From Sporosarcina ureae DSM 2281 (GTDB taxonomy: Bacteria; Bacillota; Bacilli; Bacillales_A; Planococcaceae): a stretch of 64,000 nucleotides of DNA. The notes beneath the pieces were generated by a model. It saw nothing but the letters and a program-made list of their open reading frames with translations. It was not told where the DNA came from and searched no databases. The position numbers and the translations under genes were made by a program. Location of the stretch: assembly GCF_000425545.1 (NCBI RefSeq), contig NZ_AUDQ01000007.1, forward strand, positions 90,462 to 154,461, given 5' to 3'. This document shows, one piece after another, positions 47,106 to 57,021 of this stretch (position 1 is the first letter of the stretch; each line of letters begins with the position of its first letter).

Positions 47106-48057
47106 AATTACGTAAAATAACATACACTAGATACACGACGTACGCTACAGCTAGCATGAGCCCTTCACGCTTACCAATTTTGAAGCCAGTTCTAGCGAAT
47201 AGCAATAATACTAGGGTCAATACAAGCATAATGATGACGTCAATAAACACTTTATCGTTCACCGCGATAGGCGTAATGACAGAGGAAGCCCCGAGAACAA
47301 ACAGGATGTTAAAAATATTGCTACCGACGATGTTCCCTAAAGCAATTTCACTTTCTTTTTTCAAAGCCGCTGAAATTGATGTAACCAATTCAGGCAATGA
47401 CGTACCGATCGCGATGATCGTAAGACCGACTAATGTTTCGCTCATGCCAAGAGAATAAGCGATTTTCGTGGCGTTGCTAACGACCAAATCGCCTCCGAAT
47501 ATAATCGCTGCCAACCCGACTAGCGTAATTAGTATATTCTTCCCCCACTTCACATTATCAGTGGCTTGTGTAAGCGTAGCATTTTGACGGCTTCGAAGGC
47601 CAAGTTCAATCACATAGTACATAAAGATCGAAAGGAATAGTAAGAAAATAATTCCATCGCCGCGTGTGATCATATTGCTGCTGAAGCCTTGTAATGCCAT
47701 ATCACTTATCAACACCAACATGACTATACTTGCTAATAAAGTGAACGGAATCTCTTTCCGGATAGTCTCACTTTGTACCTTCAACGGAAACAGAAATGCC
47801 GCCATCCCGACAACGATGGTGATATTGAATATATTACTTCCGACTACGTTCCCCACTGCGACATCTGCGTTTCCGCCCATCGCTGCAATAATACTGACTG
47901 TCGCTTCCGGTGAGCTAGTTCCGAGCGCTACAATAGTGAGTCCAATTAATATAGGAGGAATTTGAAGCAGCCTCGCGATATTTGAAGAGCCATCAACGAA
48001 ATAGTCGGCTCCTTTTATTAAGAATACAAACCCAATAATGAGTAATACATAGGACAT
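47104..48057 (-). CDS. Calcium/sodium antiporter, CaCA family (YrbG-like)
   Basis: 317 residues with ten membrane segments in two alpha repeats: IVALGTSSPEATVSIIAAMGGNADVAVGNVVGSNIFNI and IAIGTSLPELVTSISAALKKESEIALGNIVGSNIFNI. The GTSxPE and GNxxGSN motifs bind the cation. It exchanges Ca2+ (or K+) for Na+/H+ at the membrane. Confidence 0.92.
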   Translation of the reverse strand: MSYVLLIIGFVFLIKGADYFVDGSSNIARLLQIPPILIGLTIVALGTSSPEATVSIIAAMGGNADVAVGNVVGSNIFNITIVVGMAAFLFPLKVQSETIRKEIPFTLLASIVMLVLISDMALQGFSSNMITRGDGIIFLLFLSIFMYYVIELGLRSRQNATLTQATDNVKWGKNILITLVGLAAIIFGGDLVVSNATKIAYSLGMSETLVGLTIIAIGTSLPELVTSISAALKKESEIALGNIVGSNIFNILFVLGASSVITPIAVNDKVFIDVIIMLVLTLVLLLFARTGFKIGKREGLMLAVAYVVYLVYVILRN

Positions 48058-48470
48058 ATATTGGTTACCTCCTCCATAGGAATGAAATTTCTAGTTAGCT
48101 GTATGTAAGCATGTCCTGACTATTCTAAAATGATTTCTTCAACTACATTAACACTATGTAAATCCCTACAAGCACAATGATTATTCAAGAAAATGAATTT
48201 GATTTTACCTCCCCATAGTATTCATCATTCTCAACCACTGATATTTTATACGACGTAAGCTCTACTACAACCATCCTTCCCTCTTTTGTGTTTTCACTAT
48301 TGATTATCTCACGTCATCACTACTAATGCATCCTACAAGTCATATAAAGACATTCACTTCTCATTAGTGCCTGCCTTCTTGATTGGTACGAAAATTAAAA
48401 GTGTATTAACTCTTGAAAAAAATCTGAATATATGGCATACTATTCCTGTACACACAATTAAATACTATAA
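48058..48470. other. Intergenic region before the TPP riboswitch
   Basis: About 410 bases with no gene. A likely thiC promoter is TTGAAA at 48413-48418 with CATACT at 48436-48441 (17-base spacing). Confidence 0.45.
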
Positions 48471-48567
48471 CTAGGGGCGTCCAACGTTATTGGACTGAGA
48501 TGGAATGTTAGTACACGCATTCCGGACTCTTTGGACCTGATCTGGCTCGTACCAGCGTAGGGAAGTT
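48471..48567 (+). ncRNA. TPP riboswitch (THI element)
   Basis: The conserved parts are present in order: GGGGC, CTGAGA, the GGACCTGATCTGG block and GTACCAGCGTAGGGAA. It senses thiamine diphosphate in the thiC leader. A terminator follows, so control is by transcription termination. Confidence 0.96.
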
Positions 48568-48600
48568 TTCATTTTATCAGCAACGCTTATTTTGCGTTTT

Positions 48601-50471
<1,871 letters not shown>

Positions 50472-50489
50472 TAAGGAGTGAATGGAGTT

Positions 50490-50657
50490 ATGACAACCGA
50501 ACAGTTAATTCATCAGATCTCTGTAAAACGCCGAAATCTTCATCAGTTAGAAGAACAGTTGGCTCTCCTGCAAGCACAATGCATACACGAATATACAGAA
50601 ACTGTAACATATAGGAAATGTATGAAATGCTTGAAGATCGAGAGTGTCCATTATTAA
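50490..50657 (+). CDS. Small CxxC-motif protein after thiC, 55 residues
   Basis: ATG at 50490 opens a frame starting MTTEQLIHQISVKRRNLHQL with a helical N-terminus (ISVKRRNLHQLEEQLALLQA) and a Cys/His end, CIHEYTETVTYRKCMKCLKI. CxH plus CxxC could bind zinc. It ends at TAA 50655-50657. The gene lies 18 bases after thiC with AAGGAG at a slightly long distance. Unknown family; cotranscription with thiC is likely. Confidence 0.55.
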   Translation: MTTEQLIHQISVKRRNLHQLEEQLALLQAQCIHEYTETVTYRKCMKCLKIESVHY

Positions 50658-50811
50658 TACATGTTCTGCTATTCAAAAACAGGCTTTGTGCTCTATTGGC
50701 TTTCTGAAAAACTCACCGGTATTGTGACGTACTTTCGTTTTCCATTCACGCACCCAATTACACAAATACTTTTAGCCGTTGTCCTTTCAAAGTTGGATTT
50801 CATGTTGGTAC

Positions 50812-50872
50812 AATAAAAAGCGACCCACCACGCCTCTTTGCAATGCGGATCTAGGTGGGTCATTTTTATTAT
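50812..50872. terminator. Bidirectional terminator
   Basis: CGACCCACC and GGTGGGTCA arms with AT-rich flanks AATAAAAA and TTTTTATT. Confidence 0.8.
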
Positions 50873-50932
50873 GATAACAAGATCTGAAATTGTGATTTTT
50901 TTCAATGTAGCCCATTACTAAAATAGATACGT

Positions 50933-51787
50933 TTAATCAAACTCTTCATATTCATTCGGATGCTGCCCTTCTACTCTTCCCGCTTCGCCTTTATCTAAAG
51001 AATCAATTTGTCTCAAATCTTCTTCAGTCAATTCAAAGTCGAATACATCGAGATTCGCTTTTTGATGGGCATAGTTAGATGATTTTACTACCGTTAAAAT
51101 ATCATTCTGCAGGTTCCAACGAATAATAATTTGCGCTGGTTGCTTATTGTATTTTTTAGCTATCGAAACAATCGTTTCATTTTCTAACACGTCGTTTAAT
51201 TCGCGCCCTAAAGGACTCCAAGCTTCTGTTACGATACCGCGGCTTTTATTGTATTCCACTAGTTCATTATTGTTAAAATACGGATGGCGTTCAATCTGAT
51301 TGGTCGCCGGCGTTACACCTGTTTCCTCAATGATACGCTCTAGATGTTCCGGCAAGAAATTAGAAACACCAATCGTCTTAATCAGTCCGAATTTCTGCGC
51401 ATCGACTAAAGCTTGCCACGCTTCTACGTATTGATCTTGTTTTGGAAGTGGCCAATGAATCAAGTATTTATCAAAGTAATCGATTCCGATACGGTACAGT
51501 GACTCTTGAATCATCAGAATGGCTCTTTCGTAATCATGTGAAGCTCCAGGAAGTTTGGAACTGACCAACAGTTCTTCCCTAGGTACAGATGACCGCCGAA
51601 CCGCTTCTCCTACCATTCCTTCATTATTATAATTCGTTGATGTATCAATCAGTCTGTACCCCGCTTCGATCGCAGTTAACGTACTGACTACACCTTGCGC
51701 ACCTTTTACTTTAACCGTTCCGAAACCAATTGAAGGAAGGTTCGTTTCATCATTCAATCGCATCGATTGTATATTCAACTGTTCCAT
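50933..51787 (-). CDS. Aldo/keto reductase
   Basis: 284 residues, full TIM-barrel length. Conserved: GFGTVKVKG, LIDTSTNYNNEGMVGEAVRRS with Asp and Tyr, the catalytic Lys (SSKLPG), LIHWPLPKQ with His, and VVKSSNYAHQKANLDVFDF (NADPH). The family reduces aldehydes or sugars. The same gene type is found as a 5'-deleted remnant at 33.6-34.2 kb. AAGGAGTAAGAT precedes the ATG. Confidence 0.92.
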   Translation of the reverse strand: MEQLNIQSMRLNDETNLPSIGFGTVKVKGAQGVVSTLTAIEAGYRLIDTSTNYNNEGMVGEAVRRSSVPREELLVSSKLPGASHDYERAILMIQESLYRIGIDYFDKYLIHWPLPKQDQYVEAWQALVDAQKFGLIKTIGVSNFLPEHLERIIEETGVTPATNQIERHPYFNNNELVEYNKSRGIVTEAWSPLGRELNDVLENETIVSIAKKYNKQPAQIIIRWNLQNDILTVVKSSNYAHQKANLDVFDFELTEEDLRQIDSLDKGEAGRVEGQHPNEYEEFD

Positions 51788-51887
51788 TTTTATCTTACTC
51801 CTTTTTTAAAAGTAAACTCTTCTACTCGCCTTATCCATGTAATTTCCCTTGCTGAAAGTGAACTAAACATTCATTCCCCTTTAGAAT

Positions 51888-51963
51888 CAAAAAGCACCTG
51901 TGTCTGCAATACACATGAATAGTTAAACATCCATGTGTATTGCCGGCACAAGTGCACTTCTTA
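51888..51963. repeat. Dispersed hairpin repeat, copy 5
   Basis: AAAAAGCACCTGTG arm with CACAAGTGCACTT; inner GCAATACACATG and CATGTGTATTGC pair perfectly over 12 bases. The inner stem sequence differs from copy 1 yet is fully paired. It lies 3' of the DUF1361 gene. Confidence 0.8.
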
Positions 51964-52641
51964 CTTTTCCTTAAACGATCGAAACAGCATATAGCTAAAT
52001 AAAACAAAGCCAGAGAAAGCGATAATGAACTGTACCGCAAATCGATCTGCTTCCGCCACTTGTTGTAACACTTGGAATGGATTGAACACTATATCCCAAC
52101 TATTGAAACGTAGAAACCTTCCAATATAAACACCGATTCCTGTCAGTAAACCAACACTTAAAATACTGGCGTAGCCGATCTTCCTTGAATACTTCTTTCT
52201 GACAATCTGTTCGAAAATATAAAAAGACTCCAGTCCTACTACGATGGAATAAAAGAAACCCACGGCAATTACTAATAACTTCGCCCATATCAAGATGTCT
52301 TGACTGTATACTATACCGCCACCCGGCGCATACGGTCCTACATTTGCCATCCACCTGAACTTTTCATTCGCTATATGAATAAAATCCGTTACGAGATAGA
52401 CGGAATTTGGGAAGAAAAATAACCAAAGCAATATCCAGAAAACAGACCAACTGATCTTTCTTTGCCCGACCGTTATGACCGCTTGATTAATGAAGAATAA
52501 CGGTAATATGGCTAATAACACATTCCAAGATAACGCCGCATAGAGGAAATCCAAACTCTTAAAGAGCATGAATAGACAGACGCCCCAATAAGCAAACATG
52601 AATAATACTAGTACTTTATGTTTCTCAAAAGATATCTTCAC
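51961..52641 (-). CDS. DUF1361 membrane protein
   Basis: 226 residues with six or seven membrane segments. Family features: LSWNVLLAILPLFF, WLFFFPNSVYLVTDFIHI and the DILIW motif. DUF1361 proteins are widespread in Firmicutes, function unknown. GGAGGTTCCG precedes the ATG. Single gene. Confidence 0.85.
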   Translation of the reverse strand: MKISFEKHKVLVLFMFAYWGVCLFMLFKSLDFLYAALSWNVLLAILPLFFINQAVITVGQRKISWSVFWILLWLFFFPNSVYLVTDFIHIANEKFRWMANVGPYAPGGGIVYSQDILIWAKLLVIAVGFFYSIVVGLESFYIFEQIVRKKYSRKIGYASILSVGLLTGIGVYIGRFLRFNSWDIVFNPFQVLQQVAEADRFAVQFIIAFSGFVLFSYMLFRSFKEK

Positions 52642-52846
52642 GGAACCTCCCCTAGTAAGAATTATTATATATTACCTCTTAATCTTGAATGAACTACTAG
52701 AGTAAACGAATCGAATCGAGTTAAGTTGCACCTGCATAAAAGATTGTATAGAGTTCTGTAAATATAGAAAATGTATTTCAAAAATCGACACATAGTACTA
52801 GGTGTTAAAAAGGAGCTTGAAATAAGTGGAACCGTAAAAATACGTA

Positions 52847-53271
52847 ATGATCAAAACAGGTAAAGAAATCTTATCGAAAGAGTTGTACGAGCTGCAATCG
52901 AAAAAGCGACAAGTTGCATTACAGCGCATTAAAAACGCATGTAAATTTTGTGATTTTAGAGAGGACTCTGAGTACGAGGCTGCATTAATATCGCAAGCAC
53001 AAATTGAAGTGCGTAGTTTACTGCTTTTAGATAGACTACGACATGCAGAAGTAACTTCCGTGCCGGATGACGAAACAGATCCTGTCGTTTTCGGTGCACC
53101 TGTGACATTCATTAAACTACCGGATGGTGACGAAGAGGTCGATTTAGTTAACGGGACCATTTCAAATGAATTCCACTTGCCAATAACCTATTAGGACGTT
53201 CTATTGGTGATCAAGTAGTAGTTAAAACACCAGGCGGAGAAATGACTTTTCAAATTGTGGAAGTACGATGA
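52847..53271 (+). pseudogene. GreA/GreB-like transcription elongation factor, frameshifted
   Basis: Residues 1-110 read like a Gre factor: RIKNACKFCDFREDSEYEAAL corresponds to the acidic-tip coiled coil (GDLSENSEY in GreA), then a globular start. At about 53170-53185 the frame breaks; the other frame carries on as NNLLGRSIGDQVVVKTPGGEMTFQIVEVR and stops at 53271, the normal Gre end. One base is missing. Start ATG lacks a good SD. It may be a Gre paralogue, as the main greA is expected elsewhere. Confidence 0.75.
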
Positions 53272-53359
53272 ATAATATCAATAGTTTGATTGTATACCTT
53301 CAGGGGTATATAGTGTAACTGTATAGATCATATAAAACCTATTAACAGGAGGATTTAAA

Positions 53360-53686
53360 TTGAAACGCATTAAAACTATAGAGGAATGGCGAACTGTTAG
53401 AGAAAGTTCTAAAGAACAATCCGTTCTTCTCTTTAAAATGAGTTTGACATGTTTCAGTAGCCTATCCGCTAAAAAAGAATTACATAACCTCGTTACAGAC
53501 TTACCTCTCTATGTCATTGTCGTACAAACGGATCAAGCTGTTTCGAAAGCGATTGAAAGTGATTTAAACGTGAGACATGAATCGCCGCAATTGTTAATTG
53601 TAAAAGATCAAAAAGCAACGTGGCAAGCCACACATTATCACATTAAAGAAAGCCTAGTTCGTGATGCGATTGAAATGTATAGCTAA
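53360..53686 (+). CDS. YtxJ/BrxC-like monothiol bacilliredoxin
   Basis: 108 residues with the thioredoxin-like DUF2847 fold: FKMSLTCFSSLSAKKEL, VQTDQAVSKAIESDLNVRHESPQLLIV and the C-terminal ATHYHIKESLV. Members act on bacillithiol mixed disulfides using the Cys in a TCPIS motif; here it reads TCFSS, with Cys31 kept and Pro replaced by Phe. Activity may differ. AGGAGG upstream. Confidence 0.85.
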   Translation: MKRIKTIEEWRTVRESSKEQSVLLFKMSLTCFSSLSAKKELHNLVTDLPLYVIVVQTDQAVSKAIESDLNVRHESPQLLIVKDQKATWQATHYHIKESLVRDAIEMYS

Positions 53687-53689
53687 TCA

Positions 53690-53762
53690 TAAAATACCTG
53701 TGCATGAGATTTTTAGGAATGTATATACATTCATGTTCATTTCAGACACGGGTATTTCTACA
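53690..53762. repeat. Dispersed hairpin repeat, copy 6
   Basis: AAAATACCTGTGC and GACACGGGTATTT arms, inner ATGAGATTTTTAGGAATGTA and TACATTCATGTTCATTT. Follows the ytxJ-like stop after three bases. A perfect 21-bp palindrome begins just after it. Confidence 0.75.
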
Positions 53763-53765
53763 CAC

Positions 53766-53810
53766 TTCCGACCAAACAAACAAAACCGAGTTTTGTTTGT
53801 TTGGTCGGAA
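53766..53810. repeat. Perfect 21-bp inverted repeat with 3-base loop
   Basis: TTCCGACCAAACAAACAAAAC, then CGA, then GTTTTGTTTGTTTGGTCGGAA. No mismatch. It is not followed by a T-run on either strand. Confidence 0.9.
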
Positions 53811-53984
53811 TATAGTAGTCATAGTAACACCCCTGTATTCTCAACGCCGTACTATCGCTTCCCCATCTCCCTTGTTTAGCACCCGTAGCTTTATCTCAAA
53901 GCTACGTATTCACTTTTCAAAATTAGGCAACTCCACGCAGGTTACGTGTACGTATAGGTGCACATCCTCAAGTACTTTACGACT

Positions 53985-54242
53985 TTATTTATTCAACTTT
54001 ATCATCCATACAAGAAGATCTTGCAGGACGGTTGTGTGGAGAGTGTAATGAATGTACTGCCCTTTTTTCTCCGAAGTGACAAGCCCTGCATTACGTAAAA
54101 TGTTTAAATGATTGGAAATGCTCGGCTTACTCATCTCGAATTCTTCGTGTATTTCACTGGCGGTTAGAGATCCTTTTTCACTGAGTAGCGTTAATATTTG
54201 TCTTCTAGTTTCGTCGTTTAAAGCTTTAAAAATGTCATCCAA
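53985..54242 (-). CDS. ArsR-family regulator (SdpR-like, no metal cysteines)
   Basis: 85 residues: FKALNDETRRQILTLLSEKG, ASEIHEEFEMSKPSISNHLNILRNAGLV (recognition helix) and the wing TSEKKGQYIHYTL. No cysteines are present, so classical metal sensing is unlikely; it resembles SdpR/YceK-type autorepressors, which pair with a membrane partner. No partner gene is adjacent. Stop at TAA 53985-53987. Confidence 0.9.
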   Translation of the reverse strand: MDDIFKALNDETRRQILTLLSEKGSLTASEIHEEFEMSKPSISNHLNILRNAGLVTSEKKGQYIHYTLHTTVLQDLLVWMIKLNK

Positions 54243-54323
54243 ATCGAGTTTCCCCTTTCACTTCAAGCATTTAGATGTTTGTCTAATTAGTTATTTACCT
54301 AATTGTATACTACTTGAAGCAAT

Positions 54324-54396
54324 TAAAAAAGTACCTGTTCTAAAAACAAATAGGAATGGTTAACATTCACGTTTGTTTTCGTACAGGTACTCTTCG
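54324..54396. repeat. Dispersed hairpin repeat, copy 7
   Basis: AAAAAAGTACCTG and CAGGTACTCTTC arms, inner AAACAAATAGGAATG and CATTCACGTTTGTTTT. Lies 3' of ohrR. Confidence 0.75.
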
Positions 54397-54425
54397 AAAA
54401 AATGTACACTTCAAGTTCATATGTC

Positions 54426-54869
54426 TTACAGCTTCGTGCGCTCTCTCAATTTACTGTGCAATTCATTTAATCTCGCCATAAGTTCTTCATACTCCGACAA
54501 GGCGATATTACACAATTGAATTTCTTCGTTGACTCGCTCTGTAATAGTATTTTTTTCGTTATGCGCTTTTTTCTCTAGCGTGACATGTACATTACGTTCG
54601 TCTTCTACAGAACGTTCTTTGCGGAGCCAGCCTTTTTCCTGCATACGGGAAATCATCGGCGTGAGCGTCCCTGTACCTAGGCCTACTAGTTCACCAAGCT
54701 CTTTCATCGTAATTCTGTCATGCTCCCATAACGCGAGCAGCACCAAGTATTGCGGATACGTGAGTCCGAATGGTTTCAAAACACTGGTGTATAGCTTAGT
54801 GAACTCTCCCGCAGTTTCATAAACAGCAAAACACAGCTGTTTATCTAGCGTAGAAAAGTCTTTTTTCAT
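54426..54869 (-). CDS. ohrR: Organic hydroperoxide regulator OhrR (MarR family)
   Basis: 147 residues, full OhrR length. Peroxide-sensing Cys13 in LDKQLCFAVYETAGEF, and the winged-helix PQYLVLLALWEH, LTPMISRMQEKGWLRKERSVEDERNVHV. Its ATG overlaps the stop of the glutathione peroxidase gene (ATGA), so the longer frame starting 105 bases upstream inside that gene is not used. It represses the operon from the operator upstream of ohr; Cys oxidation releases it. Confidence 0.93.
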   Translation of the reverse strand: MKKDFSTLDKQLCFAVYETAGEFTKLYTSVLKPFGLTYPQYLVLLALWEHDRITMKELGELVGLGTGTLTPMISRMQEKGWLRKERSVEDERNVHVTLEKKAHNEKNTITERVNEEIQLCNIALSEYEELMARLNELHSKLRERTKL

Positions 54870-55342
54870 AATAGTTTTTCCACATCTTCCGCCAGTTTTG
54901 CAGGATTTGTTTGGGGTGCGTATCGCTTCACGACGTGTCCGTCTCGATCTACTAAGAACTTTGTGAAGTTCCATTTGATTTTTTTCGAGAGTAGCCCACT
55001 TTTTTCTGTTGTAAGATAATTGAATAACGGGTCTGCTTCATCGCCATTTACAATCACTTTCCCCATCATCGGGAACGAAACACCATAGTTAAGTTGGCAG
55101 AATTCAGTCGTTTCATCAATAGTATCAAATTCCTGGTCATTGAATTGATCGCAAGGGAAGCCGAGTACCATCAAGCCATCTTCTTTATACTGTTCATATA
55201 GCGATTGTAAACCACCAAATTGTGGAGCAAAGCCGCATTTACTAGCTGTGTTTACGATGACTAAAGGCTTCCCTTCATACTCTTTTAAAGACAACAACTC
55301 GCCATTCGTTTTTTTCACTTCAAAATCGTAAACCGATACCAT
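54866..55342 (-). CDS. Glutathione peroxidase (BsaA-like)
   Basis: 158 residues: VIVNTASKCGF with the peroxidatic Cys36, then FPCDQFNDQEF and WNFTKFLVDRDG with Gln and Trp of the catalytic triad. In Firmicutes these act as thioredoxin-dependent thiol peroxidases. Sits between ohr and ohrR. Confidence 0.93.
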   Translation of the reverse strand: MVSVYDFEVKKTNGELLSLKEYEGKPLVIVNTASKCGFAPQFGGLQSLYEQYKEDGLMVLGFPCDQFNDQEFDTIDETTEFCQLNYGVSFPMMGKVIVNGDEADPLFNYLTTEKSGLLSKKIKWNFTKFLVDRDGHVVKRYAPQTNPAKLAEDVEKLL

Positions 55343-55356
55343 TTGAATTCCTCCTC

Positions 55357-55776
55357 TTATTTCACTGTAATTTCCACTTCAACATTCCCGCTGAGCGCTT
55401 TAGAATACGGGCAGTAATTATGCGCTTTCTTTGCATATTCTTCTGCAGTTGCCTGATCAACACCTTCAATTGTCACTTCAAGTTTGGCACCTAGTTTCAC
55501 ACCGCCATCCGTTTTATCTGGATAGAGTGCCACAGTTGCGATTACTTCACTACTAGCATATTCTACTTTTCCTTTATCTAACTGAATTTCGAGTGCACTG
55601 TTGAAACATGCACTATATCCAGCTGCAAACAATTGTTCAGGATTCGATGCGCCGGACACAACACCGCCAAGCGCTACAGGCTTCGCTACATCTAAATTGA
55701 ATATATTATCGGGTGAATAAACAGAGCCATCGCGTCCGCCTGTATTAATAATCGTCGTTTCATATAGTGGTTTCAT
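55357..55776 (-). CDS. ohr: Organic hydroperoxide resistance protein Ohr
   Basis: 139 residues of the OsmC/Ohr family. Cys in FAAGYSACFNSALE and in AHNYCPYSKALSGN form the redox pair. Starts MKPLYETTIINTGGRDGSVYS. Reduces fatty-acid hydroperoxides. First gene of ohr-gpx-ohrR. Confidence 0.95.
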   Translation of the reverse strand: MKPLYETTIINTGGRDGSVYSPDNIFNLDVAKPVALGGVVSGASNPEQLFAAGYSACFNSALEIQLDKGKVEYASSEVIATVALYPDKTDGGVKLGAKLEVTIEGVDQATAEEYAKKAHNYCPYSKALSGNVEVEITVK

Positions 55777-55807
55777 GTAAAATTCCTCTTTTCATTAGTA
55801 GGTTGCG

Positions 55808-55836
55808 CACGATTTAATCGTATACGATTCAAATTA
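55808..55836. promoter_or_regulatory. OhrR operator
   Basis: CACGATTTAATCGTATACGATT and a partial repeat match the layout of the B. subtilis ohrA operator (TACAATTTAATTGTATACAATT), with R/Y exchanges at symmetric positions. It contains the perfect palindrome AATCGTATACGATT and lies about 30 bases before ohr. Confidence 0.7.
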
Positions 55837-55868
55837 TGATTACAATTATTTTGCTTCAATATACAAAT

Positions 55869-55936
55869 TAAAAAATATCCGCGCATGAACTTTTATGACT
55901 GTTTACACAATCACACTGGTTTCTTACACAGTTTGA
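55869..55936. repeat. Dispersed hairpin repeat, copy 8 (degenerate)
   Basis: AAAAAATATCCGCGCATGAA, ..TGACTGTTTACACAATCA.., ..TTTCTTACACAG. Arms no longer pair well. An eroded member. Confidence 0.5.
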
Positions 55937-56120
55937 CAATCACGTTGGCATTTGTACATGAACGTATAAGGGCAAAATGATGATCTAACAACCGAAATAA
56001 TACGCCAATCATACAAATCTACACTAACAATATTTAGATAAGAACAGCATGTTGAAGCCATTGCGAATTGAGCGGTGAAATGAAGTTTGTTAGAGATGTG
56101 AAATAGGTGATTCACGACAC

Positions 56121-56150
56121 AAAAAAACACTGAAAATCATTCAGTGTTTT
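56121..56150 (-). terminator. Terminator of the CPBP protease gene
   Basis: Minus strand: AACACTGAATGATTTTCAGTGTT followed by TTTTTGTG. Confidence 0.8.
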
Positions 56151-56204
56151 CGCTATGCATATAGTATCTCTTCTTCCTAATGCCAAGTACCTCTCCACAA
56201 AAAA

Positions 56205-56921
56205 TCATTTCTTTAAACTGATTAATTTATATTTAAATAAGATAGTCATTCCAAAATTCATTAAGAAATGAACAAAAACGGGAACTAAGAGATTGTTAGT
56301 TTTAACATATATCCAACCAAAAACTATACTTGGTATGGTGATATTCATTAACATCATTGGCTTTTTGAAGTATTGGATATGAAAGACTAGAAACAATAAT
56401 GTCGCAGATAGGATGGCCACCCATTGGTTACCTGTATATACGAAAAATAAATTCTGGATAATACCTCTAAATAAAACTTCTTCAAACAAAGCGGCTAAAA
56501 ACATGAAAATAAAAAGTGATGACAATGAACCGTCTTGATATGTTTTATTCATGCCATCAATGGAATTCGAAGGAATACTAAACGTTAAGACGACTCCGAA
56601 TAGTAATAAAGCAATTGAAGCAATACCAGTAATCACTATAGATTCTATTGGCTTATTAAAGGAAAGTAGACTTTGAATAGTTAGTACGTCATAAACCACT
56701 AAACCAAATAAAACAGCTATACAAAGTAATGATAATGAAGAGAATGCAAACATCACGTCTTTAGTTTTAATATCGCGTTTTATATTTTCTGACCCCTTCT
56801 TTATATGATCCATATATATGATTTCCTCTCTAGATGACTTTAATGCAGCTGGAATAATCATTACTAATTCTTCAAGCATAGATCTATAATTCATACGTTC
56901 ATAAAATGGTAAAGGTTTCAT
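56205..56921 (-). CDS. CPBP-family intramembrane metalloprotease
   Basis: 238 residues with several membrane helices. The family motifs are EEVLFRG (ALFEEVLFRGIIQN) and a later helix with conserved His (LFLVFHIQYFK). Related proteins process prenylated or bacteriocin-related peptides or give self-immunity. The ATG at 56921 has no SD; MDHIKKGSENIK at 56813 has AGAGGA upstream and may be the real start, giving 202 residues. Confidence 0.8.
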   Translation of the reverse strand: MKPLPFYERMNYRSMLEELVMIIPAALKSSREEIIYMDHIKKGSENIKRDIKTKDVMFAFSSLSLLCIAVLFGLVVYDVLTIQSLLSFNKPIESIVITGIASIALLLFGVVLTFSIPSNSIDGMNKTYQDGSLSSLFIFMFLAALFEEVLFRGIIQNLFFVYTGNQWVAILSATLLFLVFHIQYFKKPMMLMNITIPSIVFGWIYVKTNNLLVPVFVHFLMNFGMTILFKYKLISLKK

Positions 56922-56984
56922 TAATTCAAGTATTGCTATAGTAAAACACCCATGGATACGTGACTTTTGTTTAGTCTGTTAAAA

Positions 56985-57017
56985 CATAAAAGCACCGCAT
57001 ATATGCGATGCTTTTAA
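56985..57017 (-). terminator. Terminator of the M28 peptidase gene
   Basis: AAAAGCACCGCATA pairs with TATGCGATGCTTTT. Confidence 0.8.
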
Positions 57018-57021
57018 TGTG

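Larger units (their letters stand above)
55777..56204. other. Intergenic region between ohr and the CPBP protease gene
   Basis: About 430 bases holding the OhrR operator, the degenerate repeat copy 8 at 55869-55936 and the terminator at 56121-56150. A 68-codon minus-strand frame has no family likeness. Confidence 0.5.

Noticed and set aside
50693..50905. 70-codon minus-strand ORF
   Set aside because: Overlaps a strong terminator and has no SD or homology that I recognise.
54870..54974. 35-residue N-terminal extension of OhrR
   Set aside because: It lies inside the glutathione peroxidase coding sequence and reads as non-protein-like basic sequence.
55924..56130. 68-codon minus-strand ORF
   Set aside because: Covers repeat copy 8 and terminator sequence, no SD.
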